Positions 1 through 6,826 of a stretch of 9,192 nucleotides of DNA are shown here, piece by piece. How positions within the stretch are numbered: position 1 is the stretch's first letter; each line of letters opens with the position of its first letter. The position numbers were made by a program, and so were the translations under genes. The stretch is taken from contig CAZJFC010000066.1 in the NCBI GenBank assembly GCA_964545245.1, positions 1 through 9,192 on the forward strand. The letters are read 5' to 3'. This stretch comes from CAZJFC01 sp964545245. Lineage in GTDB: Bacteria > Pseudomonadota > Alphaproteobacteria > Rickettsiales > 21-14-0-20-44-7. Under the pieces are notes generated by a model, which saw only the letters and a program-made list of their open reading frames with translations, ran no database searches and was not told the DNA's origin.

Positions 1-604
1 GATGCACTATCAGCTTGCGGATGTCGTCGATCGCCACCGGGTCGATGCCCGCGAGCGGTTCGTCGAGGAGGATGAATGAGGGGCGCGAAGCAAGCGCGCG
101 CGCAATCTCGCAGCGGCGGCGCTCCCCGCCGGAAAGGGCGATCGCCTGCGTCTGCTGCAAATGGGTGAGTGAAAATTCCGAGAGCAATTCGCCCAGCATC
201 GCGTGGCGCTTATCCGACTCTTTTTCCGAAACCTCAAGCACCGCCATGATGTTTTCCTCCACCGTCAACCCGCGGAAAATACTCGCCTCCTGCGGCAGAT
301 AGCCTAAGCCAAGCCTCGCGCGGCGGTACATCGGCATGTTTGTCACATCATAACCGTTGATTTTTATCTGCCCGAAATCCGGCGCGATAAGCCCGGTTAT
401 CATATAAAAACACGTCGTCTTGCCCGCGCCGTTGGGGCCAAGCAGCCCGACCACCTCACCGCGGTTCAGGCTCATTGAAACATTCCGTACCACCGGTTTT
501 TTGCTGTATGACTTGCCGAGGTTCAGCGCTTCCAGCGCGCCGCTCGTTGCCACTGCGCCGCGTTTTTTCTTCCTTGCCGTAAGCTGTTCGGGTTCAGTTA
601 CCAT
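1..604 (-). CDS. lptB: LptB, lipopolysaccharide export ABC transporter ATPase (C-terminus cut by window edge)
   Basis: This is the cytoplasmic ATPase that powers LptFG, extracting LPS from the inner membrane and pushing it onto the LptC-LptA bridge. The ATG is at 604-602 and 201 codons are present before the left edge. ABC ATPase motifs appear in order: Walker A GPNGAGKTT (residues 56-64), Q-loop QEA (105-107), signature LSGGERRR (157-164), Walker B FILLDE (177-182) and D-loop AGID (185-188). The switch histidine and C-terminus, probably about 40-60 residues, lie outside the window. The core is preceded by about 22 basic, poorly conserved residues. The LSGGERRR signature and the position directly after lptA separate LptB from the related LivF/LivG ATPases. 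The start overlaps the lptA stop by 11 bases, suggesting translational coupling. In alphaproteobacteria rpoN usually follows, but that cannot be seen here. Confidence 0.96.
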   Translation of the reverse strand, partial: MVTEPEQLTARKKKRGAVATSGALEALNLGKSYSKKPVVRNVSMSLNRGEVVGLLGPNGAGKTTCFYMITGLIAPDFGQIKINGYDVTNMPMYRRARLGLGYLPQEASIFRGLTVEENIMAVLEVSEKESDKRHAMLGELLSEFSLTHLQQTQAIALSGGERRRCEIARALASRPSFILLDEPLAGIDPVAIDDIRKLIVH

Positions 605-1124
605 CAGCCCCCTCCGGCACGAAAAGCCCGCGCACGCGGCCACCGGATTGCCCGGTCGCGGAAACCCCGCCGTCGAGTTTGCTGTGGCCTTTATCAATAT
701 CAAAATCGAGCCTATTGCCTTTCAGGATGTTCCTGTCTTTCGTGAGCACCACGTTCCCCTCCAGCACAATCAGGTTGCGGACGGTATCATAAACGCCGTA
801 TGAGCCGCTGGCGCTTTCCTGCGGGGTGGAAAGCAGGACATTCCCGGCAACCTCGATTTTGGTGATCGCGTTATTCGCCCCGGCGGATTTTTCGGTTTTA
901 TCGGAATAGAACACGGTCATTTTATCGGCTTTCAGGTTCACATTGCCCTGTTTCGCACGAACCTGCCCTGAGAAAATCGCCTTTTTTTCCTGCTGCAAAA
1001 CCTCAAGCGCCTGCGCCTCGATCTCGATCGGCTGCCTGCTGCCCGCGCCGGAGAACATATCCCCCACGGCGGCATACGCGCCGACAGCCAATATCCAGAA
1101 CATGATCGCAAGGAGGTTTCTCAT
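594..1124 (-). CDS. lptA: LptA, periplasmic LPS transport protein (OstA-like)
   Basis: LptA forms the periplasmic beta-jellyroll bridge that carries LPS from LptC to LptD in the outer membrane. The 176-aa product has a short N-terminal hydrophobic signal (MRNLLAIMFWILAVGAYAA). The OstA-type beta repeat follows: IEIEAQALEVLQQEKKAIFSG, then a stretch with V..KQGNVNLKADKMTVFYS, and later NLIVLEGNVVLTKDRNILKG and LDFDI. These 'removes/adds a charge, G-x-V, L-x-A-D' strands are the hallmark of the family. The ATG at 1124-1122 overlaps the lptC stop as TGATG, so it is preferred over a TTG one codon upstream (1127). The 3' end overlaps lptB by 11 bases. The size is normal for the family (about 160-200 aa). 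The gene is part of the lptC-lptA-lptB operon. Confidence 0.93.
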   Translation of the reverse strand: MRNLLAIMFWILAVGAYAAVGDMFSGAGSRQPIEIEAQALEVLQQEKKAIFSGQVRAKQGNVNLKADKMTVFYSDKTEKSAGANNAITKIEVAGNVLLSTPQESASGSYGVYDTVRNLIVLEGNVVLTKDRNILKGNRLDFDIDKGHSKLDGGVSATGQSGGRVRGLFVPEGADGN

Positions 1125-1780
1125 CAACGCAATATAACCAGCTTTACCGGCCCTTTGAAGTTAATTTTGTTATCACCGCGTGTAATGCGGAAACCCTGCG
1201 CCTCAAACCGCCCGATATTTGATTCAACGGTCACAGGGTGCTCGCCGATCACGGTTTTTTTGGTAATATCGATTGCGGTGTCTTTGGTTTTTATTTCGTA
1301 GGATTTTTCCTGTTCGCCCTTGCCGCCGCTGAGAAAAATATCAACATCGCCGTAAAGCTGCACAAAACCCGCCTCGCGGTCATAAACCCCGCTTTCCGCC
1401 ACCAGCGCCAGAAAATCCCCGTTACTCATCATTAAATCCGCCGTGATGTCAATCATGGTCACGTCGGTTTTCGTGCTTTGCATGGCGCGTTTCGCCGTGA
1501 TCTGGTATGGCTGGTTGTCCGAATCCACCCCGTGGAATTTCGGGTTTTCCATTTCCGGCGTTTCGGATTTTTCGGCCTCTTTCTGCTCCTGCGCCACCAG
1601 CACGATTTTCTGTTTGCTGCTGTCCTTTTTCTGCGGGTAAATAATAAGCAGGGCGATCATCGCGAGCGCGGCAAGCGGCAGCAGGAATTTCAGCCCGAAC
1701 ACAAAACGGCTGTGGCGGCGGAACGAACGGGTCAACCGCTCAATTTCGTGGTTTGTCCAATTCTTGATAAAATTAGCCAT
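1124..1780 (-). CDS. lptC: LptC, LPS export periplasmic/inner-membrane protein
   Basis: LptC is a bitopic inner-membrane protein that receives LPS from LptBFG and passes it to LptA. The 218-aa product has a basic N-terminus (RSFRRHSRF), one membrane segment at about residues 28-48 (GLKFLLPLAALAMIALLIIYP), then a periplasmic domain with OstA/LptC beta strands such as NPKFHGVDSDNQPYQITAKRA, ITADLMMSNGDFLALVAESG and the VQLYGDVDIFLSGG region. The motif 'P.F.G.D..G..Y.I.A..A' followed by 'L..A..G' is typical of alphaproteobacterial LptC, which are longer than the enterobacterial form. The ATG is at 1780-1778, with no convincing Shine-Dalgarno sequence ahead of it. Its TGA overlaps the lptA ATG by one base. 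It lies 127 bases downstream of virB9 on the same strand, so read-through from virB8-virB9 is possible. Confidence 0.92.
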   Translation of the reverse strand: MANFIKNWTNHEIERLTRSFRRHSRFVFGLKFLLPLAALAMIALLIIYPQKKDSSKQKIVLVAQEQKEAEKSETPEMENPKFHGVDSDNQPYQITAKRAMQSTKTDVTMIDITADLMMSNGDFLALVAESGVYDREAGFVQLYGDVDIFLSGGKGEQEKSYEIKTKDTAIDITKKTVIGEHPVTVESNIGRFEAQGFRITRGDNKINFKGPVKLVILR

Positions 1781-1907
1781 AGGAAAAACATAACCGGAAA
1801 ATTCAGTGTGGTCTAGTTTTTGTGAAGAAGCCGGAAGCCGATAGCCCTGAGCGTAATACCCGCTCTCCTATGGTGGAGGGCTGGGGTGCAAGGCCATGTT
1901 CTATGAA
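1781..1907. other. Intergenic spacer virB9/lptC with nested inverted repeats
   Basis: This 127-base non-coding stretch lies between the virB9 stop and the lptC start. It contains an outer inverted repeat AGCCCT (1843-1848) / AGGGCT (1877-1882). This encloses two small hairpins, GAGCG (1849-1853) / CGCTC (1861-1865) and CTCC (1865-1868) / GGAG (1875-1878), giving a possible three-way-junction fold. No T-tract follows on either strand, so it does not look like a classical intrinsic terminator. It could be an mRNA processing or stability element, or chance pairing. I could not place a convincing lptC promoter; TTCACA (minus strand, 1826-1821) is a weak -35 candidate. Confidence 0.3.
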
Positions 1908-2657
1908 CTAATCATCCTTGATGATCGTCATCGGCATTGCTTCGTTATAGACGCAGACGGTGTCTTCGCCGTCGCGCAGGGTGAAGCGTGAGGTTACGCG
2001 CTCGACAACGATATAATCACCCACCGTGCGGTAGTTGATGATTGCTTCGCGGCCACGGTTATCCACGCGGAAGAATGCCGGGATGTCGGCGTTGACGTCC
2101 TTGAACTGGAAGAAGGTGAATTCACCATCGTCAAAAATACGTATCGGCGCAATTTTGTCAGCGCCGGAGATTGTATAATTCTGGTTATAATTTTCCGGGT
2201 GCAGGGCAATTTCCGGGGTGGTGATGCGGTTCTTGTCCATGAAGCTGATCTCGGTTTCGCCGGGATAGATGAAGCGGTAGACGAAAACCATGTCCTTGTC
2301 TTCCATGTCGTCGGTCAGCTTGCCGTGAAGCTCAAAATGGTAAACGCGCTTGTTGGTGACGACGGTCATGTTGGTCTGCGGGTTCTGCTCGATCGGCTTG
2401 AGGAAAAGCCTTCTGCCGGATGGGACGATCTGCCATGCGACGGAGTCACCCACGGAAACGGTCTTGACATCCTCGCCCTCGTCGAATTCAATTGAGGACT
2501 GGTAGCCGAAATGGCCGACGAAGCGGTAAACCTCGTTCTCGTTATATGGCACCACGCGGATGCGGAAATCGGTCGAAAGTGATGTTGGTTCCTGTAATGA
2601 CAGGGCAGGGCTGGCGGTGAATAGAACTAGTGCCGAAGCAAGCAGAAACTTTTTCAT
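1908..2657 (-). CDS. virB9: VirB9/TrbG/CagX-family type IV secretion protein
   Basis: VirB9 is the periplasmic and outer-membrane-proximal part of the T4SS core complex, normally paired with VirB7 and VirB10. The 249-aa product has a clear Sec signal (MKKFLLASALVLFTASPALS, then LQEP). An N-terminal domain carries DFRIRVVPYNENEVYRFVGHF and later SVAWQIVPSGRRLFLKP; here VirB9 proteins show 'D.Ri....Y....Vy.i.g..G' and '....W.i.p.gn.l.lKP'. The C-terminal CagX domain has YTISGADKIAPIRIFDDGEF, TFFQFKD, PAFFRV and an LRDGEDTVCVYNE end, matching the family pattern of P..vFDDG.fTyf.f and R..LR.G. I chose the ATG at 2657; a GTG two codons upstream (2663) is possible. It starts 9 bases after the virB8 stop. 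No virB10 follows, which is unusual because most vir operons run virB8-B9-B10. Confidence 0.9.
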   Translation of the reverse strand: MKKFLLASALVLFTASPALSLQEPTSLSTDFRIRVVPYNENEVYRFVGHFGYQSSIEFDEGEDVKTVSVGDSVAWQIVPSGRRLFLKPIEQNPQTNMTVVTNKRVYHFELHGKLTDDMEDKDMVFVYRFIYPGETEISFMDKNRITTPEIALHPENYNQNYTISGADKIAPIRIFDDGEFTFFQFKDVNADIPAFFRVDNRGREAIINYRTVGDYIVVERVTSRFTLRDGEDTVCVYNEAMPMTIIKDD

Positions 2658-2666
2658 GGTCACAGG

Positions 2667-3395
2667 TCAGATAGATTTGGTTTTATATGAAGTAACGACA
2701 AGCTCTGGCGTTTGCGTTACTTCGTTGGTTTCTTGGTCTACTATAATTTCCCGGTATTGGAAAGAAATATCTGCTTCAAAATTTGCCTGCTGCTGGGTGC
2801 CGTCGTCAAACACCACGAAAGTGGAGTAGCGGACAAGGGCACGGGAATGGCTTTTTGAATCCTTGGTTACGGGGTTCCCGGCGGAATCAAGAACGGTGGC
2901 GCGGTCGATCTCGACATAAATCTGCGCCTTGTTGCCGAAAATCAGTTTGGGGTTGTTCGGGTTTTCGAGCGAGACTTCGTCAAGGAATTCGGCAGCCACT
3001 TCCGGGTTGGACATAAGGTTCACGAAGTTGATGTTACGCGGCAGGCGGGTGTCGATATATTCATGCCGTGCCTTGACATATTCCTTTGTCATGTATTTTA
3101 TGATTGCGGCATCTTTTGTTTCATTAATGTTTTTGGCAATTTTTTGGATGGTGATGAAGTCATAAGGGAGGATCGGCCTATATATCGCCATCGGGATCTT
3201 GGGGTTGATCGGCATCAGCGAAAGCAGCCCGGAAAGGGAGACGAACAGGGCGAATATCGCCAGGCAGGCCGTGATGAACATAAGGGAAAGCTGGGTGTTG
3301 GGCTTGGTATAGCGCGAGTGGAACCAGCCCATTGCCTCACTGTAATAAGTGTGGTTTTTCATCTTTTGTGCAACTATTTCGGATTCTGTGGGCAT
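2667..3395 (-). CDS. virB8: VirB8-family type IV secretion inner-membrane protein
   Basis: VirB8 is a bitopic inner-membrane assembly factor of the T4SS, with a periplasmic NTF2-like domain that contacts VirB9, VirB10 and the pilus subunits. The 242-aa product has a roughly 35-residue cytoplasmic tail (containing YYSEAMGWFHSRYT), one membrane segment at about residues 36-60 (LSLMFITACLAIFALFVSLSG) and a periplasmic domain of about 180 residues. Late features match VirB8: a charged, Ser-rich SHSRALVRYSTFVVFDDGT stretch, then FEADISFQYRE and the C-terminal ELVVTSYKT, equivalent to the family's 'A.V.f.....' and 'NPLGF.VtsYr.d' strands. The ATG is at 3395-3393. It is the first gene of a leftward virB8-virB9 pair and faces the exported-protein operon across a 136-base divergent region. 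Confidence 0.85.
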   Translation of the reverse strand: MPTESEIVAQKMKNHTYYSEAMGWFHSRYTKPNTQLSLMFITACLAIFALFVSLSGLLSLMPINPKIPMAIYRPILPYDFITIQKIAKNINETKDAAIIKYMTKEYVKARHEYIDTRLPRNINFVNLMSNPEVAAEFLDEVSLENPNNPKLIFGNKAQIYVEIDRATVLDSAGNPVTKDSKSHSRALVRYSTFVVFDDGTQQQANFEADISFQYREIIVDQETNEVTQTPELVVTSYKTKSI

Positions 3396-3437
3396 AACCG
3401 GGGCTTAAATTTAAAGACTATTTTAACTAACTCGCGT

Positions 3438-3467
3438 TTATTATTAGGATGCATAGCAATTATTCAA
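3438..3467 (-). promoter_or_regulatory. Candidate promoter for virB8-virB9
   Basis: On the minus strand TTGAAT (3467-3462) resembles a -35 box and TAATAA (3443-3438) a -10 box, 18 bases apart. Initiation near 3431 would give a leader of about 35 bases to the virB8 ATG at 3395. The region is clearly AT-rich compared with the flanking genes. This is pattern matching only. Confidence 0.4.
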
Positions 3468-3515
3468 AATAAAGCACAGCATAAAGCGCGTTGTAAAGAT
3501 ATTGTAATATAAAAA

Positions 3516-3524
3516 TGTTAAAAT
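3516..3524 (+). promoter_or_regulatory. Candidate extended -10 for the exported-protein operon
   Basis: TGTTAAAAT at 3516-3524 reads as an extended -10 element (TG, one base, then TAAAAT) without a good -35 at the usual distance. Initiation would fall at about 3530-3532, almost on the ATG at 3532. No Shine-Dalgarno sequence precedes that ATG, so a leaderless mRNA would fit. Another weak arrangement is TTGTAA (3502-3507) with CAGTAT (3525-3530). Confidence 0.22.
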
Positions 3525-3531
3525 CAGTATT

Positions 3532-3975
3532 ATGACAAAAACCCGTATCATCATCGCTATAATATCGGTTTTGTGTATAAGCCAGCCGGTTGCCCATGCA
3601 AATGACGATTCCGGGCCGCCGACGGTTGTTGTGCGCTCCGACAATAAAATCGCCGAGCCGACAGGAAAGATCATCGCTGTCCCCAACCCCTCCGACCCGC
3701 GCAATACCAGCCTGAAAAAATATTACAGCAATATCGAGCGCGGCTGCGAAGAAGGCCAGCCATGCGAAAGTGATTTCTATATCGTGAACGACCCGGAGCG
3801 CGGATATGTGCGCCTTGAGCTGAACGAAAGCGTTACCGTCAAGCGGCAGGACCCGCAGCAATCCGGCGGGCAGCAGGGCGACAACAACATGGTCTTTGAT
3901 TACAGCAAGACCAATATCATTATTGAAGGCGACAGCGCATACGGAAGCGAGCCGGATATGGGGGCGGCTTACTAG
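3532..3975 (+). CDS. Small secreted protein of unknown function (147 aa)
   Basis: I do not recognise this protein family. A classical Sec signal peptide is visible (MTKTRIIIAIISVLCISQPVAHA, probable cleavage before NDDSGPP). The mature part is about 124 residues, hydrophilic and acidic, and contains a Pro/Val stretch (SGPPTVVVRS), a pair of cysteines in RGCEEGQPCESDF that could form a disulfide, and a beta-like segment GYVRLELNESVTVKRQ. The C-terminal third is Gln/Gly/Ser-rich (DPQQSGGQQGDNN) and then acidic. No membrane anchor or catalytic motif is evident. Its TAG (3973-3975) is followed immediately by the ATG of the next gene (3976), so the two are almost certainly co-transcribed. It is divergent from virB8. 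A periplasmic accessory subunit or a chaperone for the large downstream protein is possible, but this is a guess from position. Confidence 0.8.
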   Translation: MTKTRIIIAIISVLCISQPVAHANDDSGPPTVVVRSDNKIAEPTGKIIAVPNPSDPRNTSLKKYYSNIERGCEEGQPCESDFYIVNDPERGYVRLELNESVTVKRQDPQQSGGQQGDNNMVFDYSKTNIIIEGDSAYGSEPDMGAAY

Positions 3976-5623
3976 ATGGCCAGAAGTTTAAAGATCACTG
4001 TTACCGGAATTATCGTTGCGGCGTGCCTGATGCCTGCCCATGCGGGGCAGTCTTTTGGCGGTGGCGGCGGTGGCTGGGGCGGCTCCGGCCAGCAGGGGCA
4101 GGGCGGCAGCCAGTCGGGAACAACTTCAAACAGGCGCTTTACCCTTCCGTTTGAATCACTCGACCATGAAATGCAAGGCAAGAACATGATGCCGACCTGC
4201 GAAGGCGGGATGACCGACAACCTTGCCACCCGTGCGCCGGCCACTAACACGCAGGGCGATGATTGCGCGAGGTTCGAGAATATCCTGAACGGCGGAACCA
4301 ATATCCCGATAATGTCCACATTCAAAAAACCGGATAGCGTTGCAAAGGATGGTTCGCCATTGCAAATTGAGCGCCTGCCGGCAGCCGGGCTGGATAACTG
4401 GGGCAAGGTTTACCAGAAGATAATGGCCGGCTCTTCAAGCATCAATGCGACAAGGACGGAAAACAACCGCGGGCGCATCCTTGCCACGAAAGTGGTAGCG
4501 GGCGACCAGGAAGATGACCCGAATTCCCGCGCGCCGCTCACGGTGGATACCTCAACCGGCGAGTCAATCGTCTCCCGTTCGGACACATTCCGTACAGAGA
4601 AGGAAGTCGCCGAGGCCGGAGCCTGCCTGATGGTTGAGGTGAAAGATTCCGAAGATGGCGATTTCTGGGTAAGCAAGCTCAGCACCCCTGAAAAGGTTTA
4701 TGCGTCAGACGGAAAAACCGTGCGCTACCTGAAGCGTTATCAGGTGCATGAACGGGGCGGCAGCGGGAACAACGTCAAGCGCGTTGCGCTGCAACGGATC
4801 GAGGATTTCGCCAGCCCGTTCTCCCCAAGGCACGGAAGGGAATGGACGGAGGCGCGAAGCAAGTGGCGCATTGACGGCGGAAAAAAATTCACCGAAGTTT
4901 GTGGAAATGACCAGAAGGACAAACTGCCAAACCAGCCTTATGCGTGGACGAACATGCATAGGAACGGCAGCCCGCAATATGACAAGAACAATTATGACGA
5001 GGATTCCGATAAATATAAGAATAATAAGAGCTACTATAAGAAACAGGAAGATGACGACGGGAATTTGAAAAAGGATAACCGCTCGGTAATGGGCGATATG
5101 CAGGGCGAAAAGAATAATGTCGGCGATAACGGTTCAAATTACAGCGTCACCGAATTCGGCACTGATGCGTTCCAGGCCAATTATGAATATTACGGGCAGT
5201 ATTTCGGCGATAACGCCAGGCTTACCAGTATTACTATCGGCAATAAGACGGTAAAACCAAAAATCCTGACCACGCCGCAAAGGCATGTGCTTTATGTCAT
5301 TACCGCCGAGATCATTTATGACGTGTGCAATTATACCACTTATAACATGGTAGAAGATATGTGCGAGGACCTCGCGCAATATACAAGCTGCCGCATGCAT
5401 ATTCTGCCGCCGGTCAGGATGACCAACCCGCTCCAGACCGCTTATGTCAACAACGATGCGCTGGAGCCTATAAAGCCCGACCTGCCGAACTTCACCACTA
5501 TTTTCCAGAGAAGCTGGAGCGCCAGTGATGAAGGGCTTTCCGCCTATGCCGGGGGCAGTGGCGTCGGAGGCGGTGGTGGCCTTGGCGGTCAGGCAAGCGG
5601 TATTGCGACAGACAGCATAAATG
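3976..5623 (+). CDS. Large glycine-rich exported protein, N-terminal part (interrupted by assembly gap)
   Basis: Family not recognised. The visible 549 codons begin at the ATG directly after the previous stop, with a G-rich stretch GGGGGCGG (3960-3967) about 8 bases upstream that may serve as ribosome binding site. The N-terminus is a signal sequence, MARSLKITVTGIIVAACLMP followed by AHA. It can be read as Sec signal peptidase I (cut after AHA, residue 23) or as a lipoprotein (lipobox VAAC, Cys17). A Gly-rich linker follows (GQSFGGGGGGWGGSGQQGQG). About seven Cys are spread through the mature part, three of them close together in DVCNYTTYNMVEDMCED and TSCRMH. A charged Asp/Lys/Asn/Tyr-rich patch lies at 4978-5085. 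Just before the gap there is a second glycine-rich run (GGSGVGGGGGLGGQASG). The frame stays open to the gap; the continuation at 5634-6826 very probably belongs to the same protein. Confidence 0.85.
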
Positions 5624-5633
5624 NNNNNNNNNN
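5624..5633. other. Assembly gap (10 N)
   Basis: Ten N occupy 5624-5633. The upstream reading frame enters with one base of a codon (g5623), and the downstream frame leaves with two bases (gc, 5634-5635) before the codon at 5636. One continuous protein therefore needs a true gap length divisible by three. A zero-length gap would give a glycine codon, GGC. Both flanks are G/C-rich and encode glycine-rich sequence, the kind of low-complexity DNA that breaks assemblies. The 10 N are probably a placeholder rather than a measured distance. Confidence 0.95.
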
Positions 5634-6826
5634 GCCCTGGTGCCCGCGGCATCGGCCGAGGAGCGCTGGGCGCGGGTGCAGCGGGGATTGATACGGGCGC
5701 GATTTCACAGGCAACCGGTTCCGCAAACCAGGATACTGTCGGTTCGAACGGCATGACATGGATCGATTCGGTCCCGATGGAATCGAATTTCGGGCTTAGC
5801 GCCCCGTGGATGAAGGATTTGACCACCGGGACAGTCGCCTCGAAAGCGGTCACCGCCAACCATCAGCCAAAGGATTTCGAGCCGCACCGCACAGCAATTA
5901 TCGGGGTGCATATGGGCGACATGGCGCTTGATGCCTCCAACCAGATGGAGGAAGGCGTACATGGCGAAACCCATGTTAGCGGCGTCTGGAACGAGCTTAT
6001 CGATTACCAGAACATGTGCGACAAATTGCTACAGGTTAAATGCCTGTGCGATTATGAAAACTATGCCTCGACGTTCACTGCCGCAAACCGGGCGATGCAG
6101 ATGAAAGGCGCTTACATCCCCGTCCAGAACAAGGTTGACTCCAAAGTCAGGGAGGTCAATCTGCAAGGGCAGTATTCGGATTATCTCCAGACCGATTACA
6201 ATAAAGGTAAAATGCCGACAAAATTCTATCAGGGGGTTGATACTTCCGGCGTAAGGTACTGGCCGCGCAATTTCCCTGCGGTGCTTGGCGGGAAATATGT
6301 CAAGAAAGGGGCGCCGGGGCTGCCGATGCATGACGGCTCGATGTGGCCGGGCGCGGAAGGCACCACCAACAGTAAGGGCAAGAAGGTAATTTTCAAAGGG
6401 CTGGGGTCGAACCCCGGCGCGGAAGGCGATAATGTCAAATCCGGCCACCTGATTGTCTGGGACGGGACCGAGCAGACCAGCTCGTTCAGGTCTGAAAAAG
6501 GCGAGGCTTACCGCGCGCCGTTTGTGGCCGTGGTTGATAAGACCGTCGGCAACTGCGTTGATGTGATCGGTTTCGATAACGGGCAGGTCCGCAATATCGC
6601 GAATATATCGGAGCGCGCCGGAGCGGCTTCACGGACAAGGATATGCAACCCTTCAATCGCTGGTACCGCCAAGCCTGTTTTCTATGAGCAGGGCGGGCAG
6701 CAGAAGATGCCGGGTTGCCATGTAGGATATGTAGCGGAGTGTATTGAATATGACTGGAGTAAAATTAAAGTTTGGGATATTGATAATGATGACCGCCATT
6801 TTGGCCCCGATGGGAAGCCAATCTAG
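5634..6826 (+). CDS. Large glycine-rich exported protein, C-terminal part
   Basis: This is the continuation of the 3976 gene after the gap, in a shifted apparent frame caused by the N run: 396 residues from 5636 to the TAG at 6824-6826. It opens with Gly/Ala-rich sequence (PGARGIGRGALGAGAAG) similar in composition to the pre-gap linker. Seven Cys follow, including a cluster NMCDKLLQVKCLCDYENY and, near the end, MPGCHVGYVAECIEYDW, consistent with an oxidised periplasmic or surface protein. The segment VKSGHLIVWDG (6434-6466) then APFVAVVDK (6515-6541) loosely recalls the paired core strands of NlpC/P60- or CHAP-type domains but lacks the expected catalytic His, so I do not call a domain. The full protein would be at least about 945 aa. 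Its last 77 bases overlap the start of the hydrolase-like gene. Function unknown; a surface, adhesin or secretion accessory protein are all possible. Confidence 0.82.
6736..6739 (+). promoter_or_regulatory. Ribosome binding site GGAG deciding the start at 6750
   Basis: GGAG at 6736-6739 lies 10 bases before the ATG at 6750 but only 4 bases before the upstream in-frame TTG at 6744. The spacing favours ATG 6750. The site lies inside the coding sequence of the preceding gene. Confidence 0.5.

Noticed and set aside
3460..3861. Minus-strand open frames opposite the small secreted protein
   Set aside because: The plus-strand gene has a textbook signal peptide and abuts its downstream neighbour; the antisense frames have no coding support.
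3976..5623. F-type conjugation TraU/TraN-like protein
   Set aside because: The cysteine-containing exported character and T4SS neighbourhood suggested it, but I could not find the characteristic sequence patterns of those families.
5134..5859. Minus-strand open frame of 241 aa spanning the N run
   Set aside because: It is kept open across unknown bases, is antisense to the large exported protein, and has no start signal or domain.
3976..6826. Two separate genes split at the N run
   Set aside because: Both sides stay open up to the gap, share Gly-rich composition and cysteine content, and only the placeholder length causes the apparent frame change; no start codon with a ribosome binding site is seen just after the gap.
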